Shown here: one piece after another, positions 43,857 to 52,956 of the stretch
Numbering within the stretch: position 1 is the first letter of the stretch
Layout: each line of letters opens with the position of its first letter
Assembly (NCBI RefSeq): GCF_024623325.1
Contig: NZ_JANJZD010000003.1
Location: 186,001 to 250,000 of the forward strand
Length of the DNA: 64,000 nt
DNA from: Acetatifactor muris
GTDB lineage: Bacteria; Bacillota; Clostridia; Lachnospirales; Lachnospiraceae
Direction: 5' to 3'
Notes under the pieces: generated by a model
What the model was told of the DNA's origin: nothing
What the model saw: only the letters and a program-made list of their open reading frames with translations
The model's database searches: none
Made by a program: the position numbers and the translations under genes

Positions 43857-44939
43857 TCAGGCATCTCTGTTCATCTTTTCAAAAACCGCCTCGGGATCAT
43901 AATTCGGTGCACACTCTTTTGCTTTATTATATATTGGCTCGATAATAGAACACTCTTCCTCCAGCTCTTCGGCAATTTCGTCCAACGCTTTGCCTTTTCT
44001 CAGCTTTTTGCATATCAAAGATATCTTATTATAAAGTTCACCTTCCGTTCTGCCTTCTGCCTTTCCTGCAGCCATTCCCACAACCATTCCCTCAGCTTTT
44101 CCCGCCGCTTTTCCCTCAGCTATTCCCTCGGCCATTCCCGCCGCTTTTCCCTCGGCCCAGCCTTCCTTCCGGATTCTGTTCAGTTCCTCCATCATCCTCA
44201 AATATCTAAGCATATATCCTGCCGTCACCTCCGGATCTTTCTTTACCGTCCTGACCATTTCCTGAATCTCCCGCAGCTCCGCGTTTATCGCATTCTCGTC
44301 CGTGGTGTGCTCCATATAATGCAGAAGCTGCTTCAAAGTTTCATTTGGTACGCCCTCAGTCCCTCTCGTATATAAAAACAATGTGCCGGCGCCGTCTTCG
44401 TAAGGCATTTCCGGTACTTCCACACACCTGCTTTTTATGGTATATGCCATTCGGTTCAGACCAAATGGATCATAGGGCATAATCATGATAATGACAACAT
44501 TTTTCAGTTTCTCATAATCTGCCCCAGCACCCAGACTCTTTACAGCAATCTTTGCATGATAAAAGCGCATTCTCCGCGGCAGTTCTTTTTTATCTGATGT
44601 ATCACTCCTCTGATCCGGTTCTATATTGTAAACTGTCACTCTCTCATCGGAATTTTCTTCTATCTCCGGTTCCAGATACACATCCAGCCTTGCGCCATGC
44701 AGGTTTGTATCGGCCCCGTAATAGACCTTCTGCGCGGTAACCGACAAATGTTTAAATTCTCTGCCGAATATAATCTTCAGCAGAATTCTGACAAATCTCT
44801 CCCCGATTTCCGGGTAAGCCGCCAATGTATTGAACAGAAAGTCATCCAGCAGATTCATTTCCGCCAGTCTCTTTCTTGCCTTCTGTTCCTCTGCCACTTT
44901 TTCAGAAACACGCTTCTGTCTTACCTCATTTTTGTTCAT
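43857..44939 (-). CDS. Rpn/PD-(D/E)XK nuclease family transposase-like protein
   Basis: The 360-residue protein fits the PF12784-like family: LDDFLFNTLAAYPEIGERFV at the start, the nuclease core GARLDVYL followed by VYNIEPDQR (Asp and Glu-x-Asp), and a helix with FYHAKIAVKSLGAG. The C-terminal part has Glu-Gly-Lys-Ala repeats (AEGKAAGMAEGIAEG...), a usual variable element of this family. Such proteins promote recombination or act as nucleases; they are often present in many copies per genome. The ATG at 44939 after AAAGGAG was chosen. It stands alone here. Confidence 0.85.
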   Translation of the reverse strand: MNKNEVRQKRVSEKVAEEQKARKRLAEMNLLDDFLFNTLAAYPEIGERFVRILLKIIFGREFKHLSVTAQKVYYGADTNLHGARLDVYLEPEIEENSDERVTVYNIEPDQRSDTSDKKELPRRMRFYHAKIAVKSLGAGADYEKLKNVVIIMIMPYDPFGLNRMAYTIKSRCVEVPEMPYEDGAGTLFLYTRGTEGVPNETLKQLLHYMEHTTDENAINAELREIQEMVRTVKKDPEVTAGYMLRYLRMMEELNRIRKEGWAEGKAAGMAEGIAEGKAAGKAEGMVVGMAAGKAEGRTEGELYNKISLICKKLRKGKALDEIAEELEEECSIIEPIYNKAKECAPNYDPEAVFEKMNRDA

Positions 44940-45167
44940 ATCATTCTCCTTTCCTGTCAGCGGAAAGAAGAGCGCATATGATAACTGTAAATAAAACCTG
45001 TCACCATTTTCTGCCTGCAGTCCGCCGTGTTCTCTTCTCATACAGGGATTCTCAGCCGAAATGGTTTCAGATGTTTCATCAGATGTTTCCCAGATATGTA
45101 CATTTACTATAGCAGGTGAAGACAGGCAATGTCAATCATAAATTTACTTTTTTATACATAATAAGAG

Positions 45168-45196
45168 TTGCATTATTGAAATAAATTCTCTATACT
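45168..45196 (+). promoter_or_regulatory. sigma-A promoter of the GH172 gene
   Basis: TTGCAT (45168-45173), 17 bases, TATACT (45191-45196). The start lies near 45203, so the leader is only about 17 bases before the AAAAGGAGG site and ATG at 45220. Confidence 0.82.
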
Positions 45197-45219
45197 GAAA
45201 GCAAAAAGGAGGATCTGTC

Positions 45220-46248
45220 ATGTCTGTTTTTGAGATTCTGGAAAGAGAAAGCTTCGGATTTTCCGCGGAGAACCCCACTGGAACGCGTTCCGGCGGAAGC
45301 AGAGGCAGAGACTGCGAAAAGCTGCGGCCCTGCATCCAGATTGAGCCGGGCGAGACCGTGACACTGTGTGACGTGGAAGGCCCGGGGATGCTTACCCACA
45401 TATGGTTCACAGGATACACGGGCCATTCCTTTATCCTGCGCGTTTATTGGGAAGAGAATGAAAAGCCCTCTGTGGAAGCCCCCATCTCAGCCTTTTTCGG
45501 CTGCGCATATGATGAAAATTTCAGGGACAGAGAGGGAAAATACCCGGTGCTGAACTCCGCGCCCATCCTCCTGGCCCCGGGCCGGGGATACAACTGCTAC
45601 TGGGAAATGCCCTTCCGCCGGCACTGCAGAGTCACCATGGAAAACCGGAGCACACAGGCCCAGTCCCTCTATTACATGATTGAAGGCTGGAAGGGAGAAA
45701 TTCTCGCAAATGCCGGATATTTCCATGCTTTTTACCGTCAGGAGCACCCGGTGCAAAAAGGCCGGGCCTATACGGTACTGGATGGAGTCCGGGGCAGGGG
45801 ACAGTTTGCGGGTCTGTGCTTTGCCGCCGGAATGAACGGCCACAACACCTGCTGGGTGGAGGGCGAGCCCAAAATGTACATCGACGACAGCGAATATCCC
45901 ACTGTCAACTACACCGGCACAGAAGACTATTTCGGCGGTTCCTATGGCTTCGGCAATGATATCCTGCAAAAACGGTATCAGACTTTCAGCGGTCTGTACG
46001 CCGGGCTCTACGCTATCACAGGCAATGACGACTGCGAAATGTACAACGGGCAGCAACGCTTCCTGCTGTACAGATTCCACATCCAGGACCCGGTATATTT
46101 CAGCCGTTCCTTCCGCATGACCATGGACAATCTGGGCTGGACCGGCCCCCGGTATGACGATTACACCTCGGTGGCCTACTGGTATCTGGAGCAGCCTGCC
46201 GCTCTGCCCGCAGACTTGCCGGACGACCATGAACTGGTCATGCGGTGA
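45220..46248 (+). CDS. GH172 (DUF2961) glycosidase
   Basis: The 342-residue protein belongs to DUF2961, now GH172, which includes alpha-D-fructofuranosidases and alpha-D-arabinofuranosidases. The beta-sandwich signatures are CDVEGPGMLTHIWFTGY near residue 50 and EGEPKMYIDDSEYPTVNYTG near 214, followed by TEDYFGGSYGF with the conserved acidic pair. It has no signal peptide and so would act on imported sugars. It is one of two plus-strand genes, with its own promoter. Its last 11 bases overlap the end of the convergent PPTase gene, so no terminator separates them. The substrate cannot be told from sequence. Confidence 0.9.
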   Translation: MSVFEILERESFGFSAENPTGTRSGGSRGRDCEKLRPCIQIEPGETVTLCDVEGPGMLTHIWFTGYTGHSFILRVYWEENEKPSVEAPISAFFGCAYDENFRDREGKYPVLNSAPILLAPGRGYNCYWEMPFRRHCRVTMENRSTQAQSLYYMIEGWKGEILANAGYFHAFYRQEHPVQKGRAYTVLDGVRGRGQFAGLCFAAGMNGHNTCWVEGEPKMYIDDSEYPTVNYTGTEDYFGGSYGFGNDILQKRYQTFSGLYAGLYAITGNDDCEMYNGQQRFLLYRFHIQDPVYFSRSFRMTMDNLGWTGPRYDDYTSVAYWYLEQPAALPADLPDDHELVMR

Positions 46249-47044
46249 CATGGCACACTGCGATGCTGTATCCTGCAATATCGCTGTATTCTTTCCAGAC
46301 CAACTGCCTGCCCGGGAGCAAAATCCTCTCCCGGACAGGTTCTTCCTTCTGCTGCGATGCTCTGCCCCCGTCTCCTGACAGCCTGACATTTCCCGGTGAT
46401 ACTCCGTCCCTGGACAGCGTTCCCTCCTCCGGCAACAGATTCACATTTAAAATGCCCGCGACACCCTTTCCGGTCAGCTTCCCCAAAGCCTCTTTCCTCG
46501 CCCACAGCCGGTAGAAAAGGACTTCGCTCTCTTCGGAATCCTCCAGGGCCCGCCTCTCCTCCTCCGAGAAAAAGCGGTCCGCAAGATGTCTTCTGTTACC
46601 TGCCTTAAGGTTCCTGCGGTGCTGCTGAATATCCGCCCCCACTTCCTCCACAGACAGCACGCAGAAGACATAGTCTCCCGAATGGGACAGACTGAAATAA
46701 AAAGGCAGTTCCCGGAAATACGGCTTTCCATTTTCTCCGTAACGGTAGGTGAGAGACTGCCCGGGCAGTTCCTCCAGGCGTTTCAGTACTTCCCTGACGG
46801 AATACGCCGCACAGGGAGCACCGGCAGACTCCCGGGCTCCGGCTCCCCGGAGCGCCTCCCCCGCCCCCAGCTGCAGCAGAAGGCCCGCCCCCAGGCTGGC
46901 CGCCCGGGCCCGGCCCGGGCGAATCTTCTCCGCCTTCCTTTTCCTCTCTTCGTCTATGCAGGAAAAGGCCCTCTCAACGAGGGCCTCTCCACTTTCTTCC
47001 GTCAGAAATTCTCTTATGGATAAAAGATATTCCGCAAGATACAT
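46238..47044 (-). CDS. 4'-phosphopantetheinyl transferase superfamily protein
   Basis: The 268-residue protein is of Sfp type: FYFSLSHSGDYV, VGADIQQHR (metal aspartate), RFFSEEERRAL and LWARKEALGKLTGKGV, in the right order. It transfers 4'-phosphopantetheine from coenzyme A to the serine of carrier proteins. No polyketide or peptide synthetase is in the window, so its target is elsewhere. It starts 3 bases after aspS and is probably cotranscribed with hisS and aspS. The C-terminal 45 residues are variable, and the last 11 bases overlap the GH172 gene on plus. Confidence 0.92.
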   Translation of the reverse strand: MYLAEYLLSIREFLTEESGEALVERAFSCIDEERKRKAEKIRPGRARAASLGAGLLLQLGAGEALRGAGARESAGAPCAAYSVREVLKRLEELPGQSLTYRYGENGKPYFRELPFYFSLSHSGDYVFCVLSVEEVGADIQQHRRNLKAGNRRHLADRFFSEEERRALEDSEESEVLFYRLWARKEALGKLTGKGVAGILNVNLLPEEGTLSRDGVSPGNVRLSGDGGRASQQKEEPVRERILLPGRQLVWKEYSDIAGYSIAVCHVTA

Positions 47045-47047
47045 AAT

Positions 47048-48829
47048 TTACTCCGTAATGCGCAGGTGCAGCTCTTCCAGCTGTTTCTCATCCACCAGGT
47101 TGGGCGCATCCGACATCAGACAGGATGCATCTTTCACTTTCGGGAATGCAATCACTTCCCGGATATTGTCCGCCTTCACCAGCAGCATCACAAAACGATC
47201 AAAACCGATGGCCAGCCCGGCATGAGGCGGCACGCCGTATTTAAAGGCGTCCAGAAGGAAGCCGAACTGCTCATAAGCCTTCTCCTTCGTGAAGCCCAAA
47301 GCTTCAAACATTCTCTCCTGTACATCACTCTGATAGATTCTCACACTGCCGCCGCCCAGCTCCACACCGTTCAGCACAATGTCATAGGCCTTCGCACGCA
47401 CCCTGCCGGGCTCGGTCTCAAGAAGCGCCAGGTCTTCTTCCATGGGCATGGTAAAGGGATGATGCATGGCCACATACCGCTCTTCCTCTTCGCTCCACTC
47501 AAACTGCGGGAACTCCGTCACCCAGAGGAAGTTGAATTTATTGTCGTCAATCAGCTCAAGCTGTCTGGCAATCTCGATTCGCAGCGCGCCCAGCACCGAC
47601 CATACCAGCTTCAGCCTGTCGGCTGCGAACAAAAGCAAATCCCCGGGTTCACCGCCCATGGCTTCCACCAGCGCCTTCAATTCATCTTCCGTCATAAACT
47701 TGGCAAAAGAAGACTTGCAGCTGCCGTCCGGCATAACAGAGAGATACGCCAGTCCCTTAGCTCCGTACCCTTTGGCGAACTCCACCAGCGCGTCTATCTT
47801 CTTTCTGGGCATTTCCGCCTGCCCCTTTACATTGATGCCTCTGACACTGCCACCGGCCTCCAGCGCCCCGGTAAACACGCCGAACCCACAGCCTTTCACG
47901 ACATCGGACACATCCGTCAGCTCCATACCGAAACGGGTATCCGGTTTGTCGGAGCCGAAACGGTTCATGGCCTCATCCCATGTCATCCGTTTCAGGGGAA
48001 GTGCTACTTCCAGACCGATGGCCTCCTCACAGACTTTTGCCACCATTCTCTCCGTGGCGTCAATGACATCGTCCACATCCACAAAAGACATTTCCAGATC
48101 GATCTGCGTAAACTCCGGCTGCCTGTCCGCCCGCAGGTCCTCGTCCCGGAAGCATTTGGCCACCTGAAAATATCTGTCATAGCCGGAGCACATCAGCAGC
48201 TGCTTGAAAATCTGGGGGGACTGAGGCAGCGCATAAAATGTTCCCGGATGTACCCGGCTGGGCACCAGATAATCTCTCGCACCCTCAGGGGTAGACTTAT
48301 TTAAAATGGGGGTCTCAATCTCCAGAAATCCCTCTTCGCTCAGAAAGGTGCGGATTGTGGTGGCTATCTTGCTGCGAAGAATCAGATTCTTCTGCAGATC
48401 CGGTCTGCGCAGGTCAAGATAACGATATTTCAACCGAAGCTCCTCCTTCGTCCGGGAATCTGCCTCTATGGGAAAAGGCGGCGTCTCCGCCTCGGACAGG
48501 ATACGCACCTGCAAAGCCCGCACCTCAATCTCCCCTGTGGCCAGATTCTCATTGGCCGCCGCTGCCCGCCGCTCCACTCTGCCCGTGATCGCCGCCACAA
48601 ACTCGCTGCGCAGCTTCTCTGCCTTCGCAAAATTCTCCGCTCCGCATTCCGCCTCTTCAAAAATAACCTGCAGAATCCCGGCCCTGTCCCGCAAATCCAC
48701 GAAAATGATTCCGCCTTTGTTTCTCTGCTTCTGCACCCATCCCATGACGGTGACAGTCTCTCCGATATTTGCCGCCGTCAGCTCTCCGCAGCGATGAGTC
48801 CTCTTCAGTCCCTTCATTGTCTCTGCCAT
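47048..48829 (-). CDS. aspS: aspartyl-tRNA synthetase
   Basis: The 593-residue protein is of bacterial AspRS length. It has an N-terminal OB-fold for the anticodon, then class II motifs: motif 1 FLEIETPILNKSTPEGARDY, motif 2 CFRDEDLRADRQPEFTQIDL, and motif 3 GLAIGFDRFVMLL. A bacterial-type GAD insertion lies between motifs 2 and 3. It charges tRNA-Asp in the cytoplasm; discrimination against tRNA-Asn cannot be read from these motifs. The start follows TTGAGGAG. It lies 143 bases after hisS and is followed at 3 bases by the PPTase gene. Confidence 0.98.
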   Translation of the reverse strand: MAETMKGLKRTHRCGELTAANIGETVTVMGWVQKQRNKGGIIFVDLRDRAGILQVIFEEAECGAENFAKAEKLRSEFVAAITGRVERRAAAANENLATGEIEVRALQVRILSEAETPPFPIEADSRTKEELRLKYRYLDLRRPDLQKNLILRSKIATTIRTFLSEEGFLEIETPILNKSTPEGARDYLVPSRVHPGTFYALPQSPQIFKQLLMCSGYDRYFQVAKCFRDEDLRADRQPEFTQIDLEMSFVDVDDVIDATERMVAKVCEEAIGLEVALPLKRMTWDEAMNRFGSDKPDTRFGMELTDVSDVVKGCGFGVFTGALEAGGSVRGINVKGQAEMPRKKIDALVEFAKGYGAKGLAYLSVMPDGSCKSSFAKFMTEDELKALVEAMGGEPGDLLLFAADRLKLVWSVLGALRIEIARQLELIDDNKFNFLWVTEFPQFEWSEEEERYVAMHHPFTMPMEEDLALLETEPGRVRAKAYDIVLNGVELGGGSVRIYQSDVQERMFEALGFTKEKAYEQFGFLLDAFKYGVPPHAGLAIGFDRFVMLLVKADNIREVIAFPKVKDASCLMSDAPNLVDEKQLEELHLRITE

Positions 48830-48935
48830 ATTTTTCTCCTCAATTTTAGTTCCGTCTTTTCAACTCCATGCCCCTTTGGGGGGAGTAATTTCCAGCTGCA
48901 CAGAACGCATCTGTAAATTCTCCCGGGCATGTTCG

Positions 48936-48981
48936 TTTTCAGACTGTTTTAGTTCCGTCTTTTCAGACTGTTTTAGTTCCG
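48936..48981. repeat. 24-bp tandem repeat at the end of hisS
   Basis: The unit TTTTCAGACTGTTTTAGTTCCG(TC) occurs at 48936-48959 and again at 48960-48981, with part of it once more near 48845. On the minus strand the copy on the right includes the hisS stop codon. Confidence 0.85.
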
Positions 48982-50235
48982 CAATCCCTCTTTGTAGAAT
49001 TCCTCGAACTCTGCATACCCCTCTGCCATCAGCTGCTCCTTCTGGAATTTCTTATTCTTGTTCATCCGGACTACCAGCACCTGACTGCCTGTCTCCCGCA
49101 TGGCCTGGGCTTTGGCGATCACATCGCACAGAGCCTGCCCCTCCACGCCTTTCTCCACCAGACAGGCAATTTTCTTCGGTCTGTCCGGAATCTGGAAGCC
49201 ATTTTCCAGAAGCAGCATGATAATTCGTTCAAAACCAATGGAAAATCCGCATGCCGGCACCTCTTTCCCGGTGAATTTCCCCACCATTGCATCATATCTT
49301 CCCCCGCCGCCGCAGCTGCCGCCGAATTCCGGAATGGCAATCTCGAAAATAGTCCCTGTATAATAGGACATTCCCCGCACCAGCGTGGCATCGAACACCA
49401 TCTCAAATCCTGCCGTCTTCGTTGCCTGTACACTGTCAATGATTTCTCTCAGATTATCCGTGACGGAGGTCTCCGCCACGCCTTTCAGCATATCCGCCAG
49501 ATAAGCCACGCCATCTTCTGCTTTTTCCAGTCCCTGATACAGTTCCAGATATCGCTCCACACAGCTTTCCCCAAAGCCATTCTCCAGAAGTTCCGTCTTC
49601 ACACCCTCCGGCCCAATCTTATCCATCTTGTCCAGAGTGATGAATACGCTGTCATACGCTTCTTCCGGAAAGCCGCTGTAAGCGGCCATGGCCTTCAGCA
49701 GCCTTCTGTCGTTGATACGGATTTCAAATCCCTTAAAGCCCAGTTTCCCCAGGGTAGTGGTGGTGGCCAGTATCAGCTCAATCTCCGCCAGATTGGAGGC
49801 TTCGCCCAGAATATCTATATCACACTGCATAAATTGACGATAACGTCCTCTCTGAGGGTTGTCCGCCCGCCATACATTTCCTATCTGCAGTGCCTTAAAG
49901 GGAGAAGGAAGCTGCGCCGAGTGCGCGGAATAATACCGCACCAGCGGTACCGTCAGATCATAGCGCAGTCCGAAGTCCACCACATCCTCCTCGGATGCTG
50001 CTCCCGCCACATCCAGTTTCTCTCCCCGTTTCAATACCTTGAATAACAGTTTCTCATTATCTCCCCCCTGCTTACTGGTCAGATTGGCAATGCTCTCCGC
50101 ACAGGGTGTCTCTATAGAGGTAAAACCAAATTTGCCATAGGTCTCCTTAATCACACTGATCGCATAATCCCGTATCTGCATCTCCTCCGGCAGAATATCC
50201 TTCATGCCCTTCACAGGCTTTTTATTCAATGCCAT
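48973..50235 (-). CDS. hisS: histidyl-tRNA synthetase
   Basis: The 420-residue class II enzyme carries all HisRS signatures: VKGMKDILPEE, motif 2 NVWRADNPQRGRYRQFMQCD, the HisA box LVRGMSYYTGTIFEI, GRYDAMVGKF, and motif 3 GFSIGFERIIMLLL. A C-terminal anticodon domain ends the protein. It charges tRNA-His. The start codon follows AAAGGAG and lies close to a good promoter. The stop codon lies within a short tandem repeat. It is the first gene of hisS-aspS-PPTase. Confidence 0.98.
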   Translation of the reverse strand: MALNKKPVKGMKDILPEEMQIRDYAISVIKETYGKFGFTSIETPCAESIANLTSKQGGDNEKLLFKVLKRGEKLDVAGAASEEDVVDFGLRYDLTVPLVRYYSAHSAQLPSPFKALQIGNVWRADNPQRGRYRQFMQCDIDILGEASNLAEIELILATTTTLGKLGFKGFEIRINDRRLLKAMAAYSGFPEEAYDSVFITLDKMDKIGPEGVKTELLENGFGESCVERYLELYQGLEKAEDGVAYLADMLKGVAETSVTDNLREIIDSVQATKTAGFEMVFDATLVRGMSYYTGTIFEIAIPEFGGSCGGGGRYDAMVGKFTGKEVPACGFSIGFERIIMLLLENGFQIPDRPKKIACLVEKGVEGQALCDVIAKAQAMRETGSQVLVVRMNKNKKFQKEQLMAEGYAEFEEFYKEGLRN

Positions 50236-50270
50236 AATGATTCTCCTTTGACTGTTTTCCTGTTTTATCC

Positions 50271-50299
50271 ATGATATATTTTTTCTTGTTTACTGTCAA
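50271..50299 (-). promoter_or_regulatory. sigma-A promoter of hisS-aspS
   Basis: On the minus strand TTGACA (50294-50299), 17 bases, TATCAT (50271-50276). The leader is only about 30 bases, so there is no room for a T-box. Confidence 0.85.
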
Positions 50300-50343
50300 T
50301 GCCTTTTCTGTGGTCCAAACGTATTCTTTCTGTGGCTTTCCGG

Positions 50344-50403
50344 GGCATTCCCTCCGATTCCGTAAGCGCAGCCGGAACAGTCTGCCGACCTGTCCGGAAT
50401 GCC
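50344..50403. other. nested hairpin between the recombinase gene and hisS
   Basis: GGCATTCC (50344-50351) pairs with 50396-50403, and within it CCGGAACAG pairs with CTGTCCGG with one bulge. It may end recombinase transcription, but no T-run is seen. Confidence 0.5.
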
Positions 50404-50429
50404 AGAACACAGCACTTCCGTGACCTGTC

Positions 50430-51023
50430 TCACCTCAGATTCCCCGCCTTCCGATAGAATGACGACATGGGCATATTGCACTGTTTTGCCGCCTCCCGTC
50501 CGGATATCTCCCCCGTGACATATCTGCTGCAGGCCAGTTCGAAATTTGCCGGCAGCCTTTTCTCCGGTCTGCCGAAACGAACCCCCCGCTGCTTTGCCGC
50601 TTCTATCCCCTCTTTCTGCCTGTCTCTGATATTCTTCCTCTCATTTTCGGCCACAAAAGACAGCACCTGCAATACCACATCACTTAAAAAAGCCCCCATC
50701 AGGTCCTTTCCTCTCCGGGTGTCCAGAAGAGGCATGTCCAGCACAACGATATCTATTTTCTTCTCCTTTGTCAGCACTCTCCACTGCTCCAGAATTTCCT
50801 CATAATTCCTTCCCAGGCGGTCAATACTTTTGATATAGAGCAGATCATCCTGTTTCAGTTTCTTTATCAGCCGGCGGTACATGGGACGTTCAAAGTCCTT
50901 TCCGGATTTTTTGTCCACGTAAATGTTTTCTCCCGGTACCCTCGCCTCGTTCAGTGCAATCAGCTGTCGGACTTCGTTCTGTTCCCTGGTGCTGACGCGT
51001 ACATAGCCATATGTGTTTCCCAT
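50430..51023 (-). CDS. serine recombinase (resolvase/invertase family)
   Basis: The 197-residue protein has the resolvase layout: GYVRVSTREQNEVRQLIAL with the catalytic serine near residue 11, DRLGRNYEEILEQW with the conserved arginine, and a catalytic-domain end VAENERKNIRDRQKEGIEAAKQRGVRFGRP. A short helix-turn-helix closes the protein (EISGREAAKQCNMPMSSFYR). Size and shape match Gin/Hin-type invertases and Tn3 resolvases. It lies between hisS and pgi with hairpins on both sides and no transposase partner. It could act on invertible segments elsewhere, such as the one at 30237-30379, but nothing here proves it. Confidence 0.92.
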   Translation of the reverse strand: MGNTYGYVRVSTREQNEVRQLIALNEARVPGENIYVDKKSGKDFERPMYRRLIKKLKQDDLLYIKSIDRLGRNYEEILEQWRVLTKEKKIDIVVLDMPLLDTRRGKDLMGAFLSDVVLQVLSFVAENERKNIRDRQKEGIEAAKQRGVRFGRPEKRLPANFELACSRYVTGEISGREAAKQCNMPMSSFYRKAGNLR

Positions 51024-51179
51024 ATCTGTGTTTTCCTCGCTTCCTTCTTTTGTACTTATCTGTAAACGCTCTGCGAATACACATTTCTAACAGTACCAAA
51101 AAAAGCCGCCTGAACCAAATATGGAAACTGACAGTTCAGACAAATCACTGAACTTTCAAAATAAAAGAACCGCCGCAAT

Positions 51180-51243
51180 CCGCATATTTCCTGCGGAACA
51201 GACTGTTTCAAATTACAGAAGCCTGTTCCGTCTGAAAATGCGG
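51180..51243. terminator. long imperfect hairpin after pgi, candidate terminator
   Basis: Arms of 22 bases (51180-51201 and 51222-51243) pair with a few mismatches around CGGAACAG/CTGTTCCG. It is 48 bases after the pgi stop; on the minus strand a TTCTTTTATTTT tract follows within 20 bases. Confidence 0.55.
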
Positions 51244-51291
51244 TGTACGGCAGTTCCCTGCTTCTTCATCCGGGCTGTCTATTTCTTAAAG

Positions 51292-52872
51292 TCAGATATT
51301 CAGCAAATCGCTGTATGCCTTCAGCGCGCCGTCCGTGTCATGGGCAAGCACCTTCTTCGCCAGAACCTTCCCCAGCTGTACCCCTTCCTGGTCAAAGCTG
51401 TTAATATTCCATACAAAGCCCTGGAACATTACCTTGTTCTCAAAGTGGCTCAGCAGTGCCCCCAGTGCCTCCGGCGTCAGCTGTTCTCCAATCACGATGC
51501 TGGAAGGACGTCCTCCCTCAAAGTTTTTATTCCGGTTGTCATCTGCTTTCCCGCAGGCAAACGCCACAATCTGGGCTGCAACGTTGGCGCAGAGCTTCTG
51601 CTGGCTTGTGCTTTCCTGGATCACCACATCTGTGCCCATCTGGCTGTCTCTGAAGCCTACAAACTGCAGAGGAATAATGTCCGTTCCCTGATGGAGCAGC
51701 TGATAGAAGGAGTGCTGTCCATTGGTGCCCGGCTCTCCGAAGATCACAGGACCCGTGACATAATCCACCGGTTCTCCGAAGCGGTTCACCGACTTGCCGT
51801 TGGATTCCATGTCAAGCTGCTGCAAATGTGCGGGGAAACGGCTCAAAGCCTGAGAATAGGGCAGTACGGCCGTATTCTGATATCCCAGAACATTGCGCTC
51901 ATACACTCCGATTAAGGCATCCAGCATGGCGGGATTTGCATACATGTCCCTGTTTCGTGCAAGTTTATCTTCCTCTGCCGCACCCTCCAGAAACCGTGCG
52001 AAGACTTCCGGTCCGAATGCCAGGGATAATACCGCGCCGCCCACACCGGAGGTAGACGAGAACCGGCCGCCGATATAGTCGTCCATAAAAAATGCCGCCA
52101 GATACTCATCGCTCTGTGCCAGAGGGGAGGTCTCACTGGTCACGGCAATCATATGTCTGGAAGGCTCCAGGCCTGCCTTCTTCAGCGCATCCTTCACAAA
52201 GGACTCATTGGTCAGAGTCTCCAGTGTGGTGCCGGATTTGGATACCAGTACGAACAGAGAGCGGGCCACATCAATGGTATTCAGCACCGCCGCCGCATCA
52301 TCCGGGTCCACATTGCTGATAAATCTGGCTTCCATTTTGAAGGTATGATTTACCTTGGCCCAGTTCTCCAGAGCCAGATACATGGCGCGGGGACCCAGGT
52401 CACTGCCGCCGATGCCGATCTGTACCACAGTGGTAAATTTCTCACCTGCCGCATTTGTAATTTCTCCGCTGTGTACTTTATTTGCCAGTTCTGCTATTTT
52501 TTCCTGCTGCTGTACATAAAAACTGCGCTTGTCCACTCCGTCGGCAACAACGGCTTCCCCCAGCTGGCCCCGGGTCAGATGATGGAGTACCATACGTTTT
52601 TCTCCGGTATTTATCACCTCTCCGTTGTACAGAGCTTCGAATTTCCCGGCCAGCTGCGTCTCCTCCGCCAGCTTTGCCAGAACTTCGAGTATTTTGTCAT
52701 CCACCTGTTTTGCCGCATAATTGCAGGAAAGTCCTGCCGCCATGGGAACGCTGTATTTTCTGACACGTTCCGCACCCTTCTCCCCTGTCATTGCCTCCGC
52801 AAGCTCTACCGGTGCCACCTTTAACAGCTCCTGGTATGCGGGAATGGTATCCAGATTGTTCCAGGTTATCAT
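51292..52872 (-). CDS. pgi: glucose-6-phosphate isomerase
   Basis: The 526-residue enzyme interconverts glucose 6-phosphate and fructose 6-phosphate in glycolysis. It has QIGIGGSDLGPRAMYLAL, VSKSGTTLETLTN (sugar-phosphate loop), the GGRFSSTSGVGGAVLSLAFG signature and GQHSFYQLLHQGTDIIP with the catalytic residues. The start lies after two possible ribosome sites (AAAGGAGG and GGAGG). It has a promoter of its own and appears monocistronic. Confidence 0.97.
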   Translation of the reverse strand: MITWNNLDTIPAYQELLKVAPVELAEAMTGEKGAERVRKYSVPMAAGLSCNYAAKQVDDKILEVLAKLAEETQLAGKFEALYNGEVINTGEKRMVLHHLTRGQLGEAVVADGVDKRSFYVQQQEKIAELANKVHSGEITNAAGEKFTTVVQIGIGGSDLGPRAMYLALENWAKVNHTFKMEARFISNVDPDDAAAVLNTIDVARSLFVLVSKSGTTLETLTNESFVKDALKKAGLEPSRHMIAVTSETSPLAQSDEYLAAFFMDDYIGGRFSSTSGVGGAVLSLAFGPEVFARFLEGAAEEDKLARNRDMYANPAMLDALIGVYERNVLGYQNTAVLPYSQALSRFPAHLQQLDMESNGKSVNRFGEPVDYVTGPVIFGEPGTNGQHSFYQLLHQGTDIIPLQFVGFRDSQMGTDVVIQESTSQQKLCANVAAQIVAFACGKADDNRNKNFEGGRPSSIVIGEQLTPEALGALLSHFENKVMFQGFVWNINSFDQEGVQLGKVLAKKVLAHDTDGALKAYSDLLNI

Positions 52873-52906
52873 AATTGCCTCCGACCTCCTTTAAATCATT
52901 TTTTCA

Positions 52907-52935
52907 ATTATACTATTAAATGGATGTGAATTCAA
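52907..52935 (-). promoter_or_regulatory. sigma-A promoter of pgi
   Basis: On the minus strand TTGAAT (52930-52935), 17 bases, TATAAT (52907-52912). Confidence 0.82.
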
Positions 52936-52956
52936 GCGTTCGCAGGCACAAAGCTC

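Noticed and set aside
44100..44165. repeated Glu-Gly-Lys-Ala codons as a possible CRISPR or minisatellite
   Set aside because: They are in-frame coding repeats typical of the Rpn-like family, without spacers.
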